DNA of 64,000 bases from Candidatus Altimarinota bacterium (GTDB taxonomy: Bacteria > Patescibacteriota > Gracilibacteria > UBA4473), in assembly GCA_018608565.1 (NCBI GenBank), contig JABAZT010000013.1:11112-75111 (forward strand), in the 5' to 3' direction. Both the position numbers and the translations under genes were made by a program. Shown here piece after piece: positions 32,645 to 41,611 of the stretch. Positions within the stretch are counted from its first letter, which is position 1. Every line of letters begins with the position of its first letter. A model generated the notes under the pieces. That model had not been told where the DNA came from. It saw only the letters and a program-made list of their open reading frames with translations, and searched no databases.

Positions 32645-34324
32645 ATGCCCCTCGTCGACATCGTTCTCATCGTTCTCGGAATAATCATCGCTATAGTAAT
32701 TCTTCTTTTAGTCATCGTGACCGTTCATGATCGATTCTTTGAGAAAAAAAATCTCGTCATCGGAAATTTTCCACTCCTTGGGCGTGGACGATATGTGATG
32801 CATGAGCTTCGACCATTTTTTCGACAATATTTTGGAGATGATGACGCCTTTGCTCCACGGATTATTATTGATTGGATACTGGATCTGACCAAGGGGAAGA
32901 GCGGATACTTTGCCTTTGATAAATTTGACACTACTGGACATCTACACGATGGAACGCATCAGATGATCCACAGTAGTAGTCCGCTCAATATGGATGAGAT
33001 TAAATCGGAATATCCGCTCATAGGAAAAAAACGAAAACATCCTTTTCAGATGAAATCATTTTTCTATCGAAGCGCGATGAGCCTCGGGTCTTTGAGTTTT
33101 GAAGCTACTTCTGCGATGGCAGCGGCTTGTGCTGATGCCGGAGCGGCATTTAATACCGGAGAAGGGGGGCTCAGTGTTCACCACATCCCACGTGTTTCAT
33201 TTTCAGAGGACAAGAAATTTTTCAAATTCAAGCGCATGCCACTCTGGGGGAAGATACTATATAAACTTCCACTTGGAATAGGTTGGAAGACGAATATCAC
33301 CGACTGGGTTGGATATGCAATGTTTGGGAAAGAACAACGGGATCTGTATCTGTTTTGTCTGGCCAAATGGGTCTATTACAAGATCGACTGGGACGCGCCA
33401 ATCGAACACTTCCCAAAACCAGAGGAGCTGACAGAAGATTTTGGAAATATTATTCTTCAGATCGGATCAGGACTCTATGGACTAAGAGAAAAACGAAAAG
33501 ACGGAACCGTGAAACTCGACTGGGATAGATTTAAAAAAGTAACCAGTTTTGTCCGAGCGATTGAAATTAAACTGGCTCAAGGGGCCAAGCAAACAGGAGG
33601 AATCCTCAAGGCGCATAAAAACACCCACGCCATCGCTGAAATACGAGGGATTCACGAAGGGATCGATCTCATTTCTCCAAACCGATTTCCTTACTATAAC
33701 AAAGATGGAGAATCAGACTTCTTTGACTTCATCGAGAAACTCTCAGAACAATCTGGAGGTAAGCCCGTCGGAGCGAAAATCGTAATCTCTGCCAACAATA
33801 ATATCGAACCACTCGTAAAGGAACTCGCTTCGCGACCAGTATCACAAGGACTCGACTTCATCACCGTGGATGGAGGGGATGGAGGGTCAGGAGCAGCGCC
33901 TATTGCCTTAGGAGTACTCTTTGGGAAAAAGATATTTGAAGCTTTAGAAATTGTGAACGATACACTGGCAACTCATAAAGTTCGAGATCGAGTCAATGTC
34001 TTCGCAAGTTCAAAACTCTACGCACCACACATGTCTGCTCGAGCTCTTGCAAAAGGGGCTGATGCTATAGGAAACGCAAGATCGATCATGATCGCCGGAG
34101 GGTGTATTCGTGCCGGGAGATGTAGTGGGGAGCATGGAGCTTGTCCAGTTGGGATGGCCACCATGAATAAATACAATCGAAAATCCTATGCCAGGTCATG
34201 GGATAAGAAGGTAAACCAAATCACAAACTATCTTCACGGACACGAACACGGACTCGAACAAGTCGCGGCCGTGTGTGGAGTGAAGAGTCCATCACAGTTG
34301 GGGGCGGAGCATGTAATGAATTGA
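32645..34324 (+). CDS. FMN-binding glutamate-synthase-like protein
   Basis: This 559-residue protein has an N-terminal membrane helix (IVLIVLGIIIAIVILLLVIV) and a glutamate synthase FMN-binding barrel: MSLGSLSFEATSAMAAACADAGAAFNTGEGG, TVDGGDGGSGAAP, and GADAIGNARSIMIAGGC. A Cys cluster (CIRAGRCSGEHGACP) suggests an iron-sulfur cluster. It lacks the glutaminase and GXGXG domains of full glutamate synthase and has no GltD beside it. It belongs to the stand-alone YerD-type group, whose role is unclear. Confidence 0.85.
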   Translation: MPLVDIVLIVLGIIIAIVILLLVIVTVHDRFFEKKNLVIGNFPLLGRGRYVMHELRPFFRQYFGDDDAFAPRIIIDWILDLTKGKSGYFAFDKFDTTGHLHDGTHQMIHSSSPLNMDEIKSEYPLIGKKRKHPFQMKSFFYRSAMSLGSLSFEATSAMAAACADAGAAFNTGEGGLSVHHIPRVSFSEDKKFFKFKRMPLWGKILYKLPLGIGWKTNITDWVGYAMFGKEQRDLYLFCLAKWVYYKIDWDAPIEHFPKPEELTEDFGNIILQIGSGLYGLREKRKDGTVKLDWDRFKKVTSFVRAIEIKLAQGAKQTGGILKAHKNTHAIAEIRGIHEGIDLISPNRFPYYNKDGESDFFDFIEKLSEQSGGKPVGAKIVISANNNIEPLVKELASRPVSQGLDFITVDGGDGGSGAAPIALGVLFGKKIFEALEIVNDTLATHKVRDRVNVFASSKLYAPHMSARALAKGADAIGNARSIMIAGGCIRAGRCSGEHGACPVGMATMNKYNRKSYARSWDKKVNQITNYLHGHEHGLEQVAAVCGVKSPSQLGAEHVMN

Positions 34325-34355
34325 CATATAAAAATAAAAAAAGTAAAAGTAAACC

Positions 34356-35183
34356 ATGCTTCGTTTTGGCAAAGGAATACCTAGGGCTGCTAAAATTCAC
34401 ACTCATGAAAATGAGTTGGGGGAGTTTGTATGGATGAGTGGTATAGGATGTAGGAAGCAGCAACAAGATGGGTTGCTATTAGATTTTGAATCAGGGCATT
34501 TTGCAGCAATTGATGGAGCGACAAAAAGAGGCGGAGTGGCTATGAAAATAATCAGAAAACAGCTAAGAAAAGGAGATTTAGAAGACTATCCGGCTTTGTT
34601 GAAATCTGTACGAGATAAGCTAAGTCGAACGAGCGGAATAGCCTGTTTATCTAGTATTTTGGTAGATACAACCGAGAATCGGGTTCAACAGTGCTTGGTT
34701 GGTGATTGTGTTATCGAAGATAAAAACGGGATATCAGTTCCACAGAATGGGATAGAATACTATAAAGCAGGAAGGCGAGACTTGAAGGTGATGATAAGGG
34801 CGAGATTTGGACCAAATATGGATTACGAGGAGGGAATTGAGAAGCTTGAAACAGAAGTTGCTAATTGGTTGGGGGGTGGGGAAAATAGCGAAGGACTAAT
34901 GCCGGATCATTATCAAGAATCTTCATATCAGAGTGGTGATGTGGTAAGACTGAAGACGGATGGAGTGTTTGATGAGTTCGGAGCTGATGAGGACAGTAGA
35001 TTGTTTCAAGAAGCAGGGGAGCTTTATCAATATGCAGATTGGGTTCAGCAAGTAATAAGACATAAGACATTGGGGACACCAATTGAACAAAAAATTATAG
35101 ACATAGCAACGGATGGAACCGGCATTTTTGAAAAAGAAGCAAAAGGAGATAATTACACCATGTTGGCTCTTAAATTTAAGTAA
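34356..35183 (+). CDS. PP2C-like protein phosphatase (divergent)
   Basis: This 275-residue cytoplasmic protein has the order of PP2C motifs: GCRKQQQDG (32-39), AAIDGA (50-55), LVGDCVIE (115-121), LKTDGVFDEF (199-208) and KGDNYTML (263-270). These match the RxxNED, DGxGG, GDSR, SDGL and DNxT elements. The Asp residues that would hold Mn/Mg are largely kept, but the motifs are unusual (GDC for GDS, DGATK for DGMGG). It could dephosphorylate Ser/Thr proteins. No kinase is adjacent. Confidence 0.6.
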   Translation: MLRFGKGIPRAAKIHTHENELGEFVWMSGIGCRKQQQDGLLLDFESGHFAAIDGATKRGGVAMKIIRKQLRKGDLEDYPALLKSVRDKLSRTSGIACLSSILVDTTENRVQQCLVGDCVIEDKNGISVPQNGIEYYKAGRRDLKVMIRARFGPNMDYEEGIEKLETEVANWLGGGENSEGLMPDHYQESSYQSGDVVRLKTDGVFDEFGADEDSRLFQEAGELYQYADWVQQVIRHKTLGTPIEQKIIDIATDGTGIFEKEAKGDNYTMLALKFK

Positions 35184-35225
35184 AAGAAAATAGGCTTCTT
35201 TTGTATGAAGATCTATACTTTTGGC

Positions 35226-36443
35226 ATGGACCATCAGATCATAAATTTTGTAGCTCTTATCTGTATTGGGCAGGTATTGCTGATATTACTGCAGCACTAC
35301 GGGAGAAAAACCCCTATTCCACTAGTAACTTGGGTTATGGCATTGGGGGTTGGGTATGGATTTATACAAGGGCGGCTTTTTGAACAGTTGCCAATAGTAG
35401 ATCTCAACGCAGATCTGATCTTTTTTATTTTTGTGCCACTGCTGATATTTAGTGCGGCCCAAAACATTTCATTGCCTCAGTTGAAGACGATTTTTTCTCC
35501 TGCATTATTATTATCTACTTTGGGGGTTTTGATCACCACCTTTTTGATTGCGGTGCCACTCAGGTTTATCTTAGATATTAGCTGGTTAGAGAGTTGGTTA
35601 TTTGGAGCCATTATGGCGGCAACCGATCCAATAGCCATCAATGCGATCCTCTCCGAAAATGGATATATAAAAGAACGAACAAAACTCCTTATAGAAGGGG
35701 AGTCACTCCTCAACGATGGGACAGCCGTGGTATTGTTTGGAATTATTTTTTCAATGGTTTTTGGCGGTGCAGATTTAAGTGTTATCAATCTTAGTGCAAA
35801 TTTTTTGTTCAACTTTTTTGGAGCTTTAGTGATAGGAATAAGTTTTGGTTTTTTGGGAATAAAAATAATTCATATCTGGCATGAGACCAATCCTCATCTT
35901 AAGGTTACATTGAGTTTTTTGGTGGCATATGGATCTTTTTTTGTAGCGGAGCACTATATACAGGTATCGGGGATACTTGCTGTTTTTGCCTCGGCATTAG
36001 CGTTTCATTTTCCAGACTGTGATCGTAAGGCTTGTACTGGGAATCCAGCCTTTGATAGTATTTGGGGCTACGCACAATATCTGGCGAATGTTTCACTATT
36101 CTTTTTGGTGGGAATCGAATTTGTCCGTCACAATTATACAGGGGTAAATCTGTGGTGGCCCGCATTAGCATTGGCTCTATTGATAGTTCCTCGAGCGATT
36201 GCGGTATGGAGCTGTAATGTGCTCTTGCCGGTGTCTGAGCAACTAGATAAACACGAGCGAACGATTCTCAACTTTGCGGGGGTGAAGGGGGCGGTATCAA
36301 TTGCATTATTGCTCATGCTCCCAAGCAGTTACGAACAGAAAGAATCGTTTATCTGTCTCGCATTTCTCATGATTTTGATATCAATGGTAGGCTATCCGAT
36401 TGAGATTTATTGTCGGGCTCAAAAAAAACCTCTCAAGGACTGA
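35226..36443 (+). CDS. Na+/H+ antiporter, CPA1/NhaP family
   Basis: This protein of about 405 residues has roughly 12 membrane helices. The ion-binding helix 5-6 region is present (FGAIMAATDPIAINAIL, IEGESLLNDGTAVVLF), as is the late FAGVKGAVSIALLLMLP. It exchanges cytosolic Na+ or K+ for H+. I prefer ATG 35226 (MDHQIINFVAL) to the track's 35205 because a TATACT box lies six bases before it; the longer start would read through this promoter. A terminator overlaps its stop codon. Confidence 0.88.
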   Translation: MDHQIINFVALICIGQVLLILLQHYGRKTPIPLVTWVMALGVGYGFIQGRLFEQLPIVDLNADLIFFIFVPLLIFSAAQNISLPQLKTIFSPALLLSTLGVLITTFLIAVPLRFILDISWLESWLFGAIMAATDPIAINAILSENGYIKERTKLLIEGESLLNDGTAVVLFGIIFSMVFGGADLSVINLSANFLFNFFGALVIGISFGFLGIKIIHIWHETNPHLKVTLSFLVAYGSFFVAEHYIQVSGILAVFASALAFHFPDCDRKACTGNPAFDSIWGYAQYLANVSLFFLVGIEFVRHNYTGVNLWWPALALALLIVPRAIAVWSCNVLLPVSEQLDKHERTILNFAGVKGAVSIALLLMLPSSYEQKESFICLAFLMILISMVGYPIEIYCRAQKKPLKD

Positions 36444-36456
36444 GAGGCTTTCTTAT
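36429..36456 (+). terminator. Terminator overlapping the antiporter stop
   Basis: CCTCTC / GAGAGG stem whose loop contains the start of the UGA stop codon, followed by CTTTCTTAT. The final codons form the 5' arm. Confidence 0.7.
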
Positions 36457-36476
36457 AAAAGGTTCTATTTCAAAAC

Positions 36477-36911
36477 TTATTTCACAGAACAAGCTTCTTT
36501 GTTACAACAACATTTTGGTTTGAGTAACTTGCAGTAAGCTTTTTTGTATTTGATCAAAAGCACAAAATTAAGTGCGGTAACCAAGAATGCTGCTCCGATA
36601 CCAGTCGGGTCTAGGAACGCGTGAAAGAAGAAAATATTCACAGAAACTGGAGCAAGGATAACTAGTGCCAATGGAACAAAGAATCCAGAGAGAAGCGCTA
36701 CTCCAACGGCCAAGAATACAATCCCAAGAGTCGGCATAACATAACCAGTCTCAACAAGAGCCATCATGAAGCTCTGAGCCGCTTCAGGAAGAGGGGGCAT
36801 CTCCATAAATTGAAAGAATTTATTGAGTCCGAAGATAACGCAGATAGCTCCAAGAAGGTATCGAAGTACCATTCCGACTATTTTGCAGGTTTTTCCATTT
36901 TTGCATGACAT
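36477..36911 (-). CDS. DoxX-like membrane protein with Cys-rich ends
   Basis: This 144-residue protein has four membrane helices; LRYLLGAICVIFGLNKFFQFM is DoxX-like. Both termini carry Cys (MSCKNGKTC; LLKPKCCCNKEACSVK), which could bind metal or form disulfides. The Cys-rich tail is unusual for the family. Function is unknown. Confidence 0.65.
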   Translation of the reverse strand: MSCKNGKTCKIVGMVLRYLLGAICVIFGLNKFFQFMEMPPLPEAAQSFMMALVETGYVMPTLGIVFLAVGVALLSGFFVPLALVILAPVSVNIFFFHAFLDPTGIGAAFLVTALNFVLLIKYKKAYCKLLKPKCCCNKEACSVK

Positions 36912-36995
36912 GAGAAAAAAGTGTTAAAAAAATTTTATTGTTAGTATAGTGATCGTGCGACAAAACCGCAATCTATATGTTATCAAGACTACGAT

Positions 36996-37853
36996 ATGGC
37001 ACGATGGGATAAGATCCGGCACCGAGGAAATGTACAAGATCGACGAGGAATGCGGCCAGCGAAAGTCGCCGGAGGTATAGGAGGTATAGGAATATTACTA
37101 GTTATTGCGGTAGGGATTATGGGCGGGGAACAAGAAGCCTATCAGGTCTATGATGTGCTCTCTCAGATCAATCAAAACTCAACTCAATATACAGAAGAGG
37201 GAACTCAATCATCAGAATTTGCTGGAGAAGATAGCTATGAAGTTTTTGCCTCTACCGTACTTGGATCCAATAACTACTACTGGGATCGACTCTTTAAATC
37301 AGGGGACGCTCAATACGTCGAACCAACGCTTGTACTATTTCGAGGGTCGACAGAATCAGCTTGTGGCGGAGCGACTTCTGCGATCGGACCACACTACTGT
37401 CCTACTGATGAGACAATCTATCTAGACGAGACATTCTTCGACGAGCTACAGCGACGGTTTGGTGCCAAGGGAGGGGACGTTGCCGAAGCCTACGTAATAG
37501 CTCATGAGGTTGGACATCATGTACAGACAAGACTTGGAACCTCTACTCAAGTCAGAAAACTTCAACAAAAAAATCCATCTAAAGCCAATGATCTCTCCGT
37601 CAGTCTTGAGCTCCAAGCGGACTGCTACGCAGGACTCTGGGCGAACTCTATCCGGGATCAGGGCGTCTTCGGAAGAAACGAGATCTCAGAAGCCATCGAT
37701 GCGGCGGAGGCAGTAGGGGATGATCGGATTCAGGAATCCGTCAATGGTCGAATCAATCCAGAGTCATGGACCCATGGATCATCTGCTGATCGGAAGAAGT
37801 GGTTTAATATCGGATATGAGACGGGTGATGTGAAGCAGTGTGACACGTTTTGA
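36996..37853 (+). CDS. YpfJ-type neutral zinc metallopeptidase
   Basis: This 285-residue protein has the family N-terminus (RWDKIRHRGNVQDRRG), one membrane helix (IGGIGILLVIAVGIM), and an extracytoplasmic zincin domain. IAHEVGHHVQT (HEVGH, 170-174) and SLELQADCYAG (third ligand Glu) are present, with AIGPHYCPTDETIYLD upstream. The length is normal. The substrate is unknown; it is membrane-anchored with the catalytic domain outside. Confidence 0.9.
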   Translation: MARWDKIRHRGNVQDRRGMRPAKVAGGIGGIGILLVIAVGIMGGEQEAYQVYDVLSQINQNSTQYTEEGTQSSEFAGEDSYEVFASTVLGSNNYYWDRLFKSGDAQYVEPTLVLFRGSTESACGGATSAIGPHYCPTDETIYLDETFFDELQRRFGAKGGDVAEAYVIAHEVGHHVQTRLGTSTQVRKLQQKNPSKANDLSVSLELQADCYAGLWANSIRDQGVFGRNEISEAIDAAEAVGDDRIQESVNGRINPESWTHGSSADRKKWFNIGYETGDVKQCDTF

Positions 37854-37861
37854 TCGAAGCA

Positions 37862-37890
37862 TTGACATTGCTGCAAGTTCTGGGTATTAA
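37862..37890 (+). promoter_or_regulatory. Near-consensus promoter of leaderless type
   Basis: TTGACA, exactly 17 bases, then TATTAA. The -10 ends six bases before the ATG at 37897, so the mRNA would start at the start codon. Confidence 0.75.
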
Positions 37891-37896
37891 GTATTC

Positions 37897-39054
37897 ATGG
37901 GATCAGAAGAATTATTACATGGAACTTCGAGTCATTCGATACAGCTTAGAGAAATAGTGGAATGGTATAAAGCCGAACCAGAAGGGGTAGAGTATGATGG
38001 ATATTTTCAAGGAGGATCAACGAATGAGGGGGTGAAAATGTCCGGAGGATATAAATACAAATGTCCGAGGGAAATAATTACAGAATCCGCCTCTCGTCTG
38101 GGAGCGCGGTTGGATTCAGTTATTAAAAACACTCAGCGTTGGCAAGTAGACATCACAGACGGCGTGATTTTTATCCGAGATTTAGTTGGATATCCAGATC
38201 ACCTTAATAAGTCTATTTATAGAGCCGGAAAATCTGTGATAGATTCAGTGAATGCTTTGGATGCAATAAACCTTCACTTGATAGATTGTACCCATCCTCG
38301 ATATTTGGCTGAATTTATAAAAGAACTAGGGGATTCGTTTTCAGAGGAATTTTTTAAAAACAATCTAGAGGTGTTAGATATATATTTTACCTATTCAAAA
38401 GTGATGAAAGCTTTTGTGGAAGAGCGATCAAAAGTAGAAGAAGAGGGAAGTTTTCTAGAAGAGGATTTTGAAGATCATAAGAAAATGTTTTTGGAGGGAT
38501 ATTCAAATCCTATAGGTCTGTACTGGTACGGATTGATGTTAGATAACTTTATTGCAAAGCCGAGAGGAATGCAGTTTGATTTCAAGTATTTTTATATTTG
38601 TTTTTGTAAGGCGCAAGAACCAAGTGTTTTTGGAGTATTTATTCAAAATGAATCAGAAGAAGAACATGAAACATTTGATTTTACTCGTTTATTGCTTTCG
38701 GAAGGGCTTGAGGGGGTGGAGAATTCAATCAAGTCAATGAGTGGTGCAAATAAATGTCCATTTTTGATGGCTGCGTTTGATAAAAATCCAGTCATGCTTG
38801 AGCTTTTTGAGTTGGTGGAAGAATTAATGAATCACTTATTTTCTGCGGGAATACTAGACATCCAAGCATGGTTGAGTGATGAAGAGCGGATAAAAAAAGA
38901 ATTCGATATCGAGCATATTGATCAGCTATGGGCGAGAGAACCAAATTTAGCCTTCTTTGTAGGAAAAATTTACAATCCAAATACGGGAGAAATAATAAAT
39001 TTTGAGGATATTTCGCTCGAGGGAAATCCATTTTTTAAGCCAATAGAGGAATAA
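37897..39054 (+). CDS. Unknown acidic soluble protein
   Basis: This 385-residue protein is not recognised. It has no signal peptide or membrane span and is rich in Glu/Asp, with helical stretches (SKVMKAFVEERSKVEEEGSFLEEDFEDH) and a CPFLMAAFDKNPVML segment. The C-terminus has FFVGKIYNPNTGEIINFEDI. It has one of the best promoters in the window, suggesting strong expression from a leaderless message. Confidence 0.7.
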   Translation: MGSEELLHGTSSHSIQLREIVEWYKAEPEGVEYDGYFQGGSTNEGVKMSGGYKYKCPREIITESASRLGARLDSVIKNTQRWQVDITDGVIFIRDLVGYPDHLNKSIYRAGKSVIDSVNALDAINLHLIDCTHPRYLAEFIKELGDSFSEEFFKNNLEVLDIYFTYSKVMKAFVEERSKVEEEGSFLEEDFEDHKKMFLEGYSNPIGLYWYGLMLDNFIAKPRGMQFDFKYFYICFCKAQEPSVFGVFIQNESEEEHETFDFTRLLLSEGLEGVENSIKSMSGANKCPFLMAAFDKNPVMLELFELVEELMNHLFSAGILDIQAWLSDEERIKKEFDIEHIDQLWAREPNLAFFVGKIYNPNTGEIINFEDISLEGNPFFKPIEE

Positions 39055-39230
39055 AAGTAACACCATTTACAATTTTCCGTTCATAGGGTAGACTCTATGT
39101 CCTGTTCTTTAAGGCTTTCGGCCAATCATAGTATATAAAGCAGCTAAGAATTATTTTAGTTATCTCATATACTTTTCGTTTTTTTTCAGGTTTTCGGCAA
39201 ATAGTTTGCCACTCAGGCTTCGCCTTTGTA

Positions 39231-39674
39231 GGGGGTGTTTGGATTTGACAGGGAGAATCGGAAGCAAATTCTTGCGTTTGAGGCGAGGTGTGAATCGTCT
39301 CCAATATAACATTACACAACTTATAAGTGCTACTTATAAACAAGCTAAAGCAAAAGCTTCTGCTTTTGCTCTTCGATTTAAATCTCCTCAACTTGCTTAC
39401 GCTGGTTTAGTTTAATTTTTTACGAAGTTTAGCAATAGGATAAACCCTACTTGAGCGTTTCGCTCGTAGGTGGTAGAGTCAGAAGCCGTGGCTGTCTCTA
39501 TCCATTTAGCGGTGTAGATCTTCTTCGCTCCCTCGGAGATAGATTGAAATTTTTGGGAAACTTTTTGGGTATTTTGTTTATTTTACAGCTCAGATCGTAA
39601 GTAGATAAACTATAAGCGTAGATAGACCTTGATTCCCTCTCTGGACGCGGGTTCGAGTCCCGCCACCTCCACCA
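39231..39674 (+). ncRNA. ssrA: tmRNA (transfer-messenger RNA)
   Basis: The 444-base gene has the acceptor stem GGGGGTG / CACCTCC (one G-T pair), discriminator A and an encoded CCA. The T-arm is GCGGG-TTCGAGT-CCCGC, and the 5' end GGGGGTGTTTGGATTTGACAGG is typical of tmRNA. A resume codon GCT follows TTATAAGT at 39329. It rescues stalled ribosomes with SmpB by adding a degradation tag. Upstream promoter signals are weak; the 177-base gap before it holds no gene. Structure is standard one-piece, not permuted. Confidence 0.95.
39329..39415 (+). other. tmRNA tag reading frame (28 residues)
   Basis: Reading from GCT 39329 gives ATYKQAKAKA... to ...AYAGLV, then TAA at 39413. Twenty-eight residues is long (most tags are 8-15; mycoplasmas reach about 27), and the C-terminus GLV differs from the common LAA. 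Confidence 0.75.
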
Positions 39675-39825
39675 CGTCGCCACTAATGGCGACACTTCAT
39701 TTCCTCGAAATAGGAAATTCCGTTTGCATCTCTTTTTAAAAACAACTCTTATTGAATACAAAATAACTTTGTCGTTATTTTGTACTTTTTGAGGTAAAAA
39801 TTCATAAATATAATTTAGATATCAA

Positions 39826-40677
39826 TCACTGTTTCTGTTGCACATACACCGCCAGAGACAAGATAAACGCAGCCAATACAATCCGTATCGTAAATCCTTC
39901 CCCCAAGAGAAAAAAGGCAAACACCGCAGACCAGATTGGTTGAAGGCCTCCGACAATCCCTACTGTAGTAGGAGAAAGAAGTTTCAAACAAGTGATATAG
40001 GCATAATGACCGATCACGGTTACTAGCGCTGCACCAAAAACCAATAACAGATTCCCATTCATCAGTATTGGAAACGAAGATGTGGCAAAAGGAAGAAAGC
40101 ATAATACCAAGACTCCAAATTTTACGAGATTGATACTCGAAGGAGAAAATCCATTGGTCACACTCCGCTTTGACAGACACATCTCTAGTCCAAAACAAAG
40201 TGCAGAAATCAATCCAAGACCAATACCAATCAAGTCAGAGTCAGTCAGTGTCGTGATGGGAGCCATGCTCCCAATACCAAGGATCACAAGTAAAGAGGCA
40301 AAAAGATCATTAGATCGTAATCGTTGAGAGGTGAAGACTGGCTGGAAAAACGCTGTAAAAACTGGATACGTAAAGATAGCAATCATCGCATACGCCACAG
40401 TGGTATGAGTAAGGGCCTCAAAAGAAATCCAAGCCCCCAGTCCATATACAATTCCACTCAAAAACAATATGAAACGTTTGGATGTTGGTGCCTCTCGGAT
40501 TTGTCGTAGATCACGACCACGAATAAAAACACCAAACAATACAATCGCCATCAGAAATCTCCAGAACAGATATCCAGGAGTCTCAAATCCATCCGTAAGA
40601 CGAAATAACACAGGTCCCATCGCGAGAATAGTTGTCGCAATATGAATGGTGATGAAGGCGGAGGTATTAGATTTCAT
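39826..40677 (-). CDS. EamA/DMT-family membrane transporter
   Basis: This 283-residue protein has ten membrane helices arranged as two EamA repeats. The repeat signature appears twice (WRFLMAIVLFGV... and PTTVGIVGGLQPIWSAVFAFFLLGE). The family exports metabolites such as amino acids or nucleotide sugars; the substrate is not predictable. Upstream on the same strand lie a short ORF and a terminator, so its expression may be attenuated. Confidence 0.85.
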   Translation of the reverse strand: MKSNTSAFITIHIATTILAMGPVLFRLTDGFETPGYLFWRFLMAIVLFGVFIRGRDLRQIREAPTSKRFILFLSGIVYGLGAWISFEALTHTTVAYAMIAIFTYPVFTAFFQPVFTSQRLRSNDLFASLLVILGIGSMAPITTLTDSDLIGIGLGLISALCFGLEMCLSKRSVTNGFSPSSINLVKFGVLVLCFLPFATSSFPILMNGNLLLVFGAALVTVIGHYAYITCLKLLSPTTVGIVGGLQPIWSAVFAFFLLGEGFTIRIVLAAFILSLAVYVQQKQ

Positions 40678-40703
40678 TTATTTTTAATGAGGAATGGTGT
40701 TTT

Positions 40704-40741
40704 GTTTCTCTCCCTTTGGGAAAGATTAAAAGAGGGGAAAC
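40704..40741. repeat. Imperfect palindrome upstream of the EamA gene
   Basis: GTTTCTCTCCC and GAGGGGAAAC form inverted ends around a CCCTTTGGG core. It may fold in the EamA leader or be a relic of a palindromic element like that at 8317. Confidence 0.35.
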
Positions 40742-40743
40742 AC

Positions 40744-40772
40744 AAAAAAACCACTCGGAATCCCTGAGTGGT
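40744..40772 (-). terminator. Terminator in front of the EamA gene
   Basis: On the minus strand ACCACTC / GAGTGGT with a GGGATTCC-type loop, then seven T. No track gene lies upstream on that strand, so it ends a short leader or small RNA. Confidence 0.85.
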
Positions 40773-40796
40773 GAAAGTCGAGCGGTGAATATTAGT

Positions 40797-40874
40797 CTAT
40801 TGACGAACACGAACCAAGCTCACACCACAAGGGTATGGAGACAGGATCCAGAGTACAAATTCAATACAATTCAT
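40797..40874 (-). CDS. Possible 25-residue leader peptide
   Basis: An ORF from ATG 40874 (MNCIEFVLWILSPYPCGV...) ends at TAG 25 bases before the terminator stem. Size and placement fit a transcription-attenuation leader peptide for the EamA gene, but there is no run of a single regulatory amino acid. It could equally be a chance ORF in a small RNA. Confidence 0.3.
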   Translation of the reverse strand: MNCIEFVLWILSPYPCGVSLVRVRQ

Positions 40875-40964
40875 TATGAAAAAATATTAAAGATTTTTAG
40901 TAAAAAGTAAAACTATCCTCTGTTCAAAAAAAAAATACAATTCTAAAGAATTAATGAAGTAAAA

Positions 40965-41363
40965 ATGAAGATATCACATATTTTGATTATCCTTGCAGTA
41001 TTTGTTACGGGGTGTTCTGTCCAAAACGATAGTGATATCAGTTTTCAATCAAGTCTGATGGGGCATGCCGTCAAAAAAGGGACGGGGGTAGCAGTAGAGG
41101 ATGGAGATAGTATAACGCTTCATCATGTCCTACGAACACAGGAGGGAGAAATCATAGACTCTACGCATGATCGAGATCAACCTATTCCCGTCACGATAGG
41201 ATTTGGACAGGTGGGGGAGACCATAGAACAAGAACTAGTAGGGATGAAGCTTGGTGAAAAAAAAACTATATCAGTTCCTTCATCCGAGGTAAGTCATTTG
41301 TTAAAAGGAAAAACCTACACGGATACTCTAGTATATGAAATTGAGTTAGTAGCAATTCGTTAG
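40965..41363 (+). CDS. FKBP-type peptidyl-prolyl isomerase, lipoprotein
   Basis: This 132-residue protein has a lipoprotein signal (IILAVFVTGC, lipobox Cys at 17) and an FKBP domain: VEDGDSITLHHVLRTQEGEIIDS, PVTIGFGQVGETIEQELVGMKLGEKKTISVP. The order fits a slow-folding isomerase with possible SlyD-like insertion. LspA at 15994 would process it. It acts outside the membrane, helping exported proteins fold. Confidence 0.85.
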   Translation: MKISHILIILAVFVTGCSVQNDSDISFQSSLMGHAVKKGTGVAVEDGDSITLHHVLRTQEGEIIDSTHDRDQPIPVTIGFGQVGETIEQELVGMKLGEKKTISVPSSEVSHLLKGKTYTDTLVYEIELVAIR

Positions 41364-41427
41364 TGTAGAGTTGGAAAAATGTGATAAATGTCCTAGTATT
41401 ACTTTATATTTAATATCGGTGCTATAT

Positions 41428-41595
41428 ATGAAAACCACAAAAACAATCTTCGGAGGACTAATAATTGCTTCTTTATTTGTGTTGCAAGGATGTAGTCAGT
41501 CACAATCACCAACCAATGAATCATCTGATTTAGAGGTAGAAGCTAAAGCAAAAATGCCAACCATCCAAACAAGTCTTTTTAAGAGAGATAAGTAA
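41428..41595 (+). CDS. Small lipoprotein
   Basis: From ATG 41428 (MKTTKTIFGGLIIASLFVLQGC) the 55-residue product has a clear lipobox LQGC at residue 22 and a short polar mature part. The track's start at 41371 would bury the signal. TATATA directly precedes the ATG. Function unknown. Confidence 0.6.
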   Translation: MKTTKTIFGGLIIASLFVLQGCSQSQSPTNESSDLEVEAKAKMPTIQTSLFKRDK

Positions 41596-41611
41596 ATTTT
41601 AGAGAGCTTAT

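Noticed and set aside
39095-39391. Minus-strand 98-residue ORF
   Set aside because: It runs antisense through the tmRNA 5' half and tag frame and has no protein-like motif.
39498-39761. Minus-strand 87-residue ORF with WRWRDSNPRP
   Set aside because: It is the antisense translation of the tmRNA 3' end and T-arm. This string is a well-known spurious product opposite tRNA-like genes.
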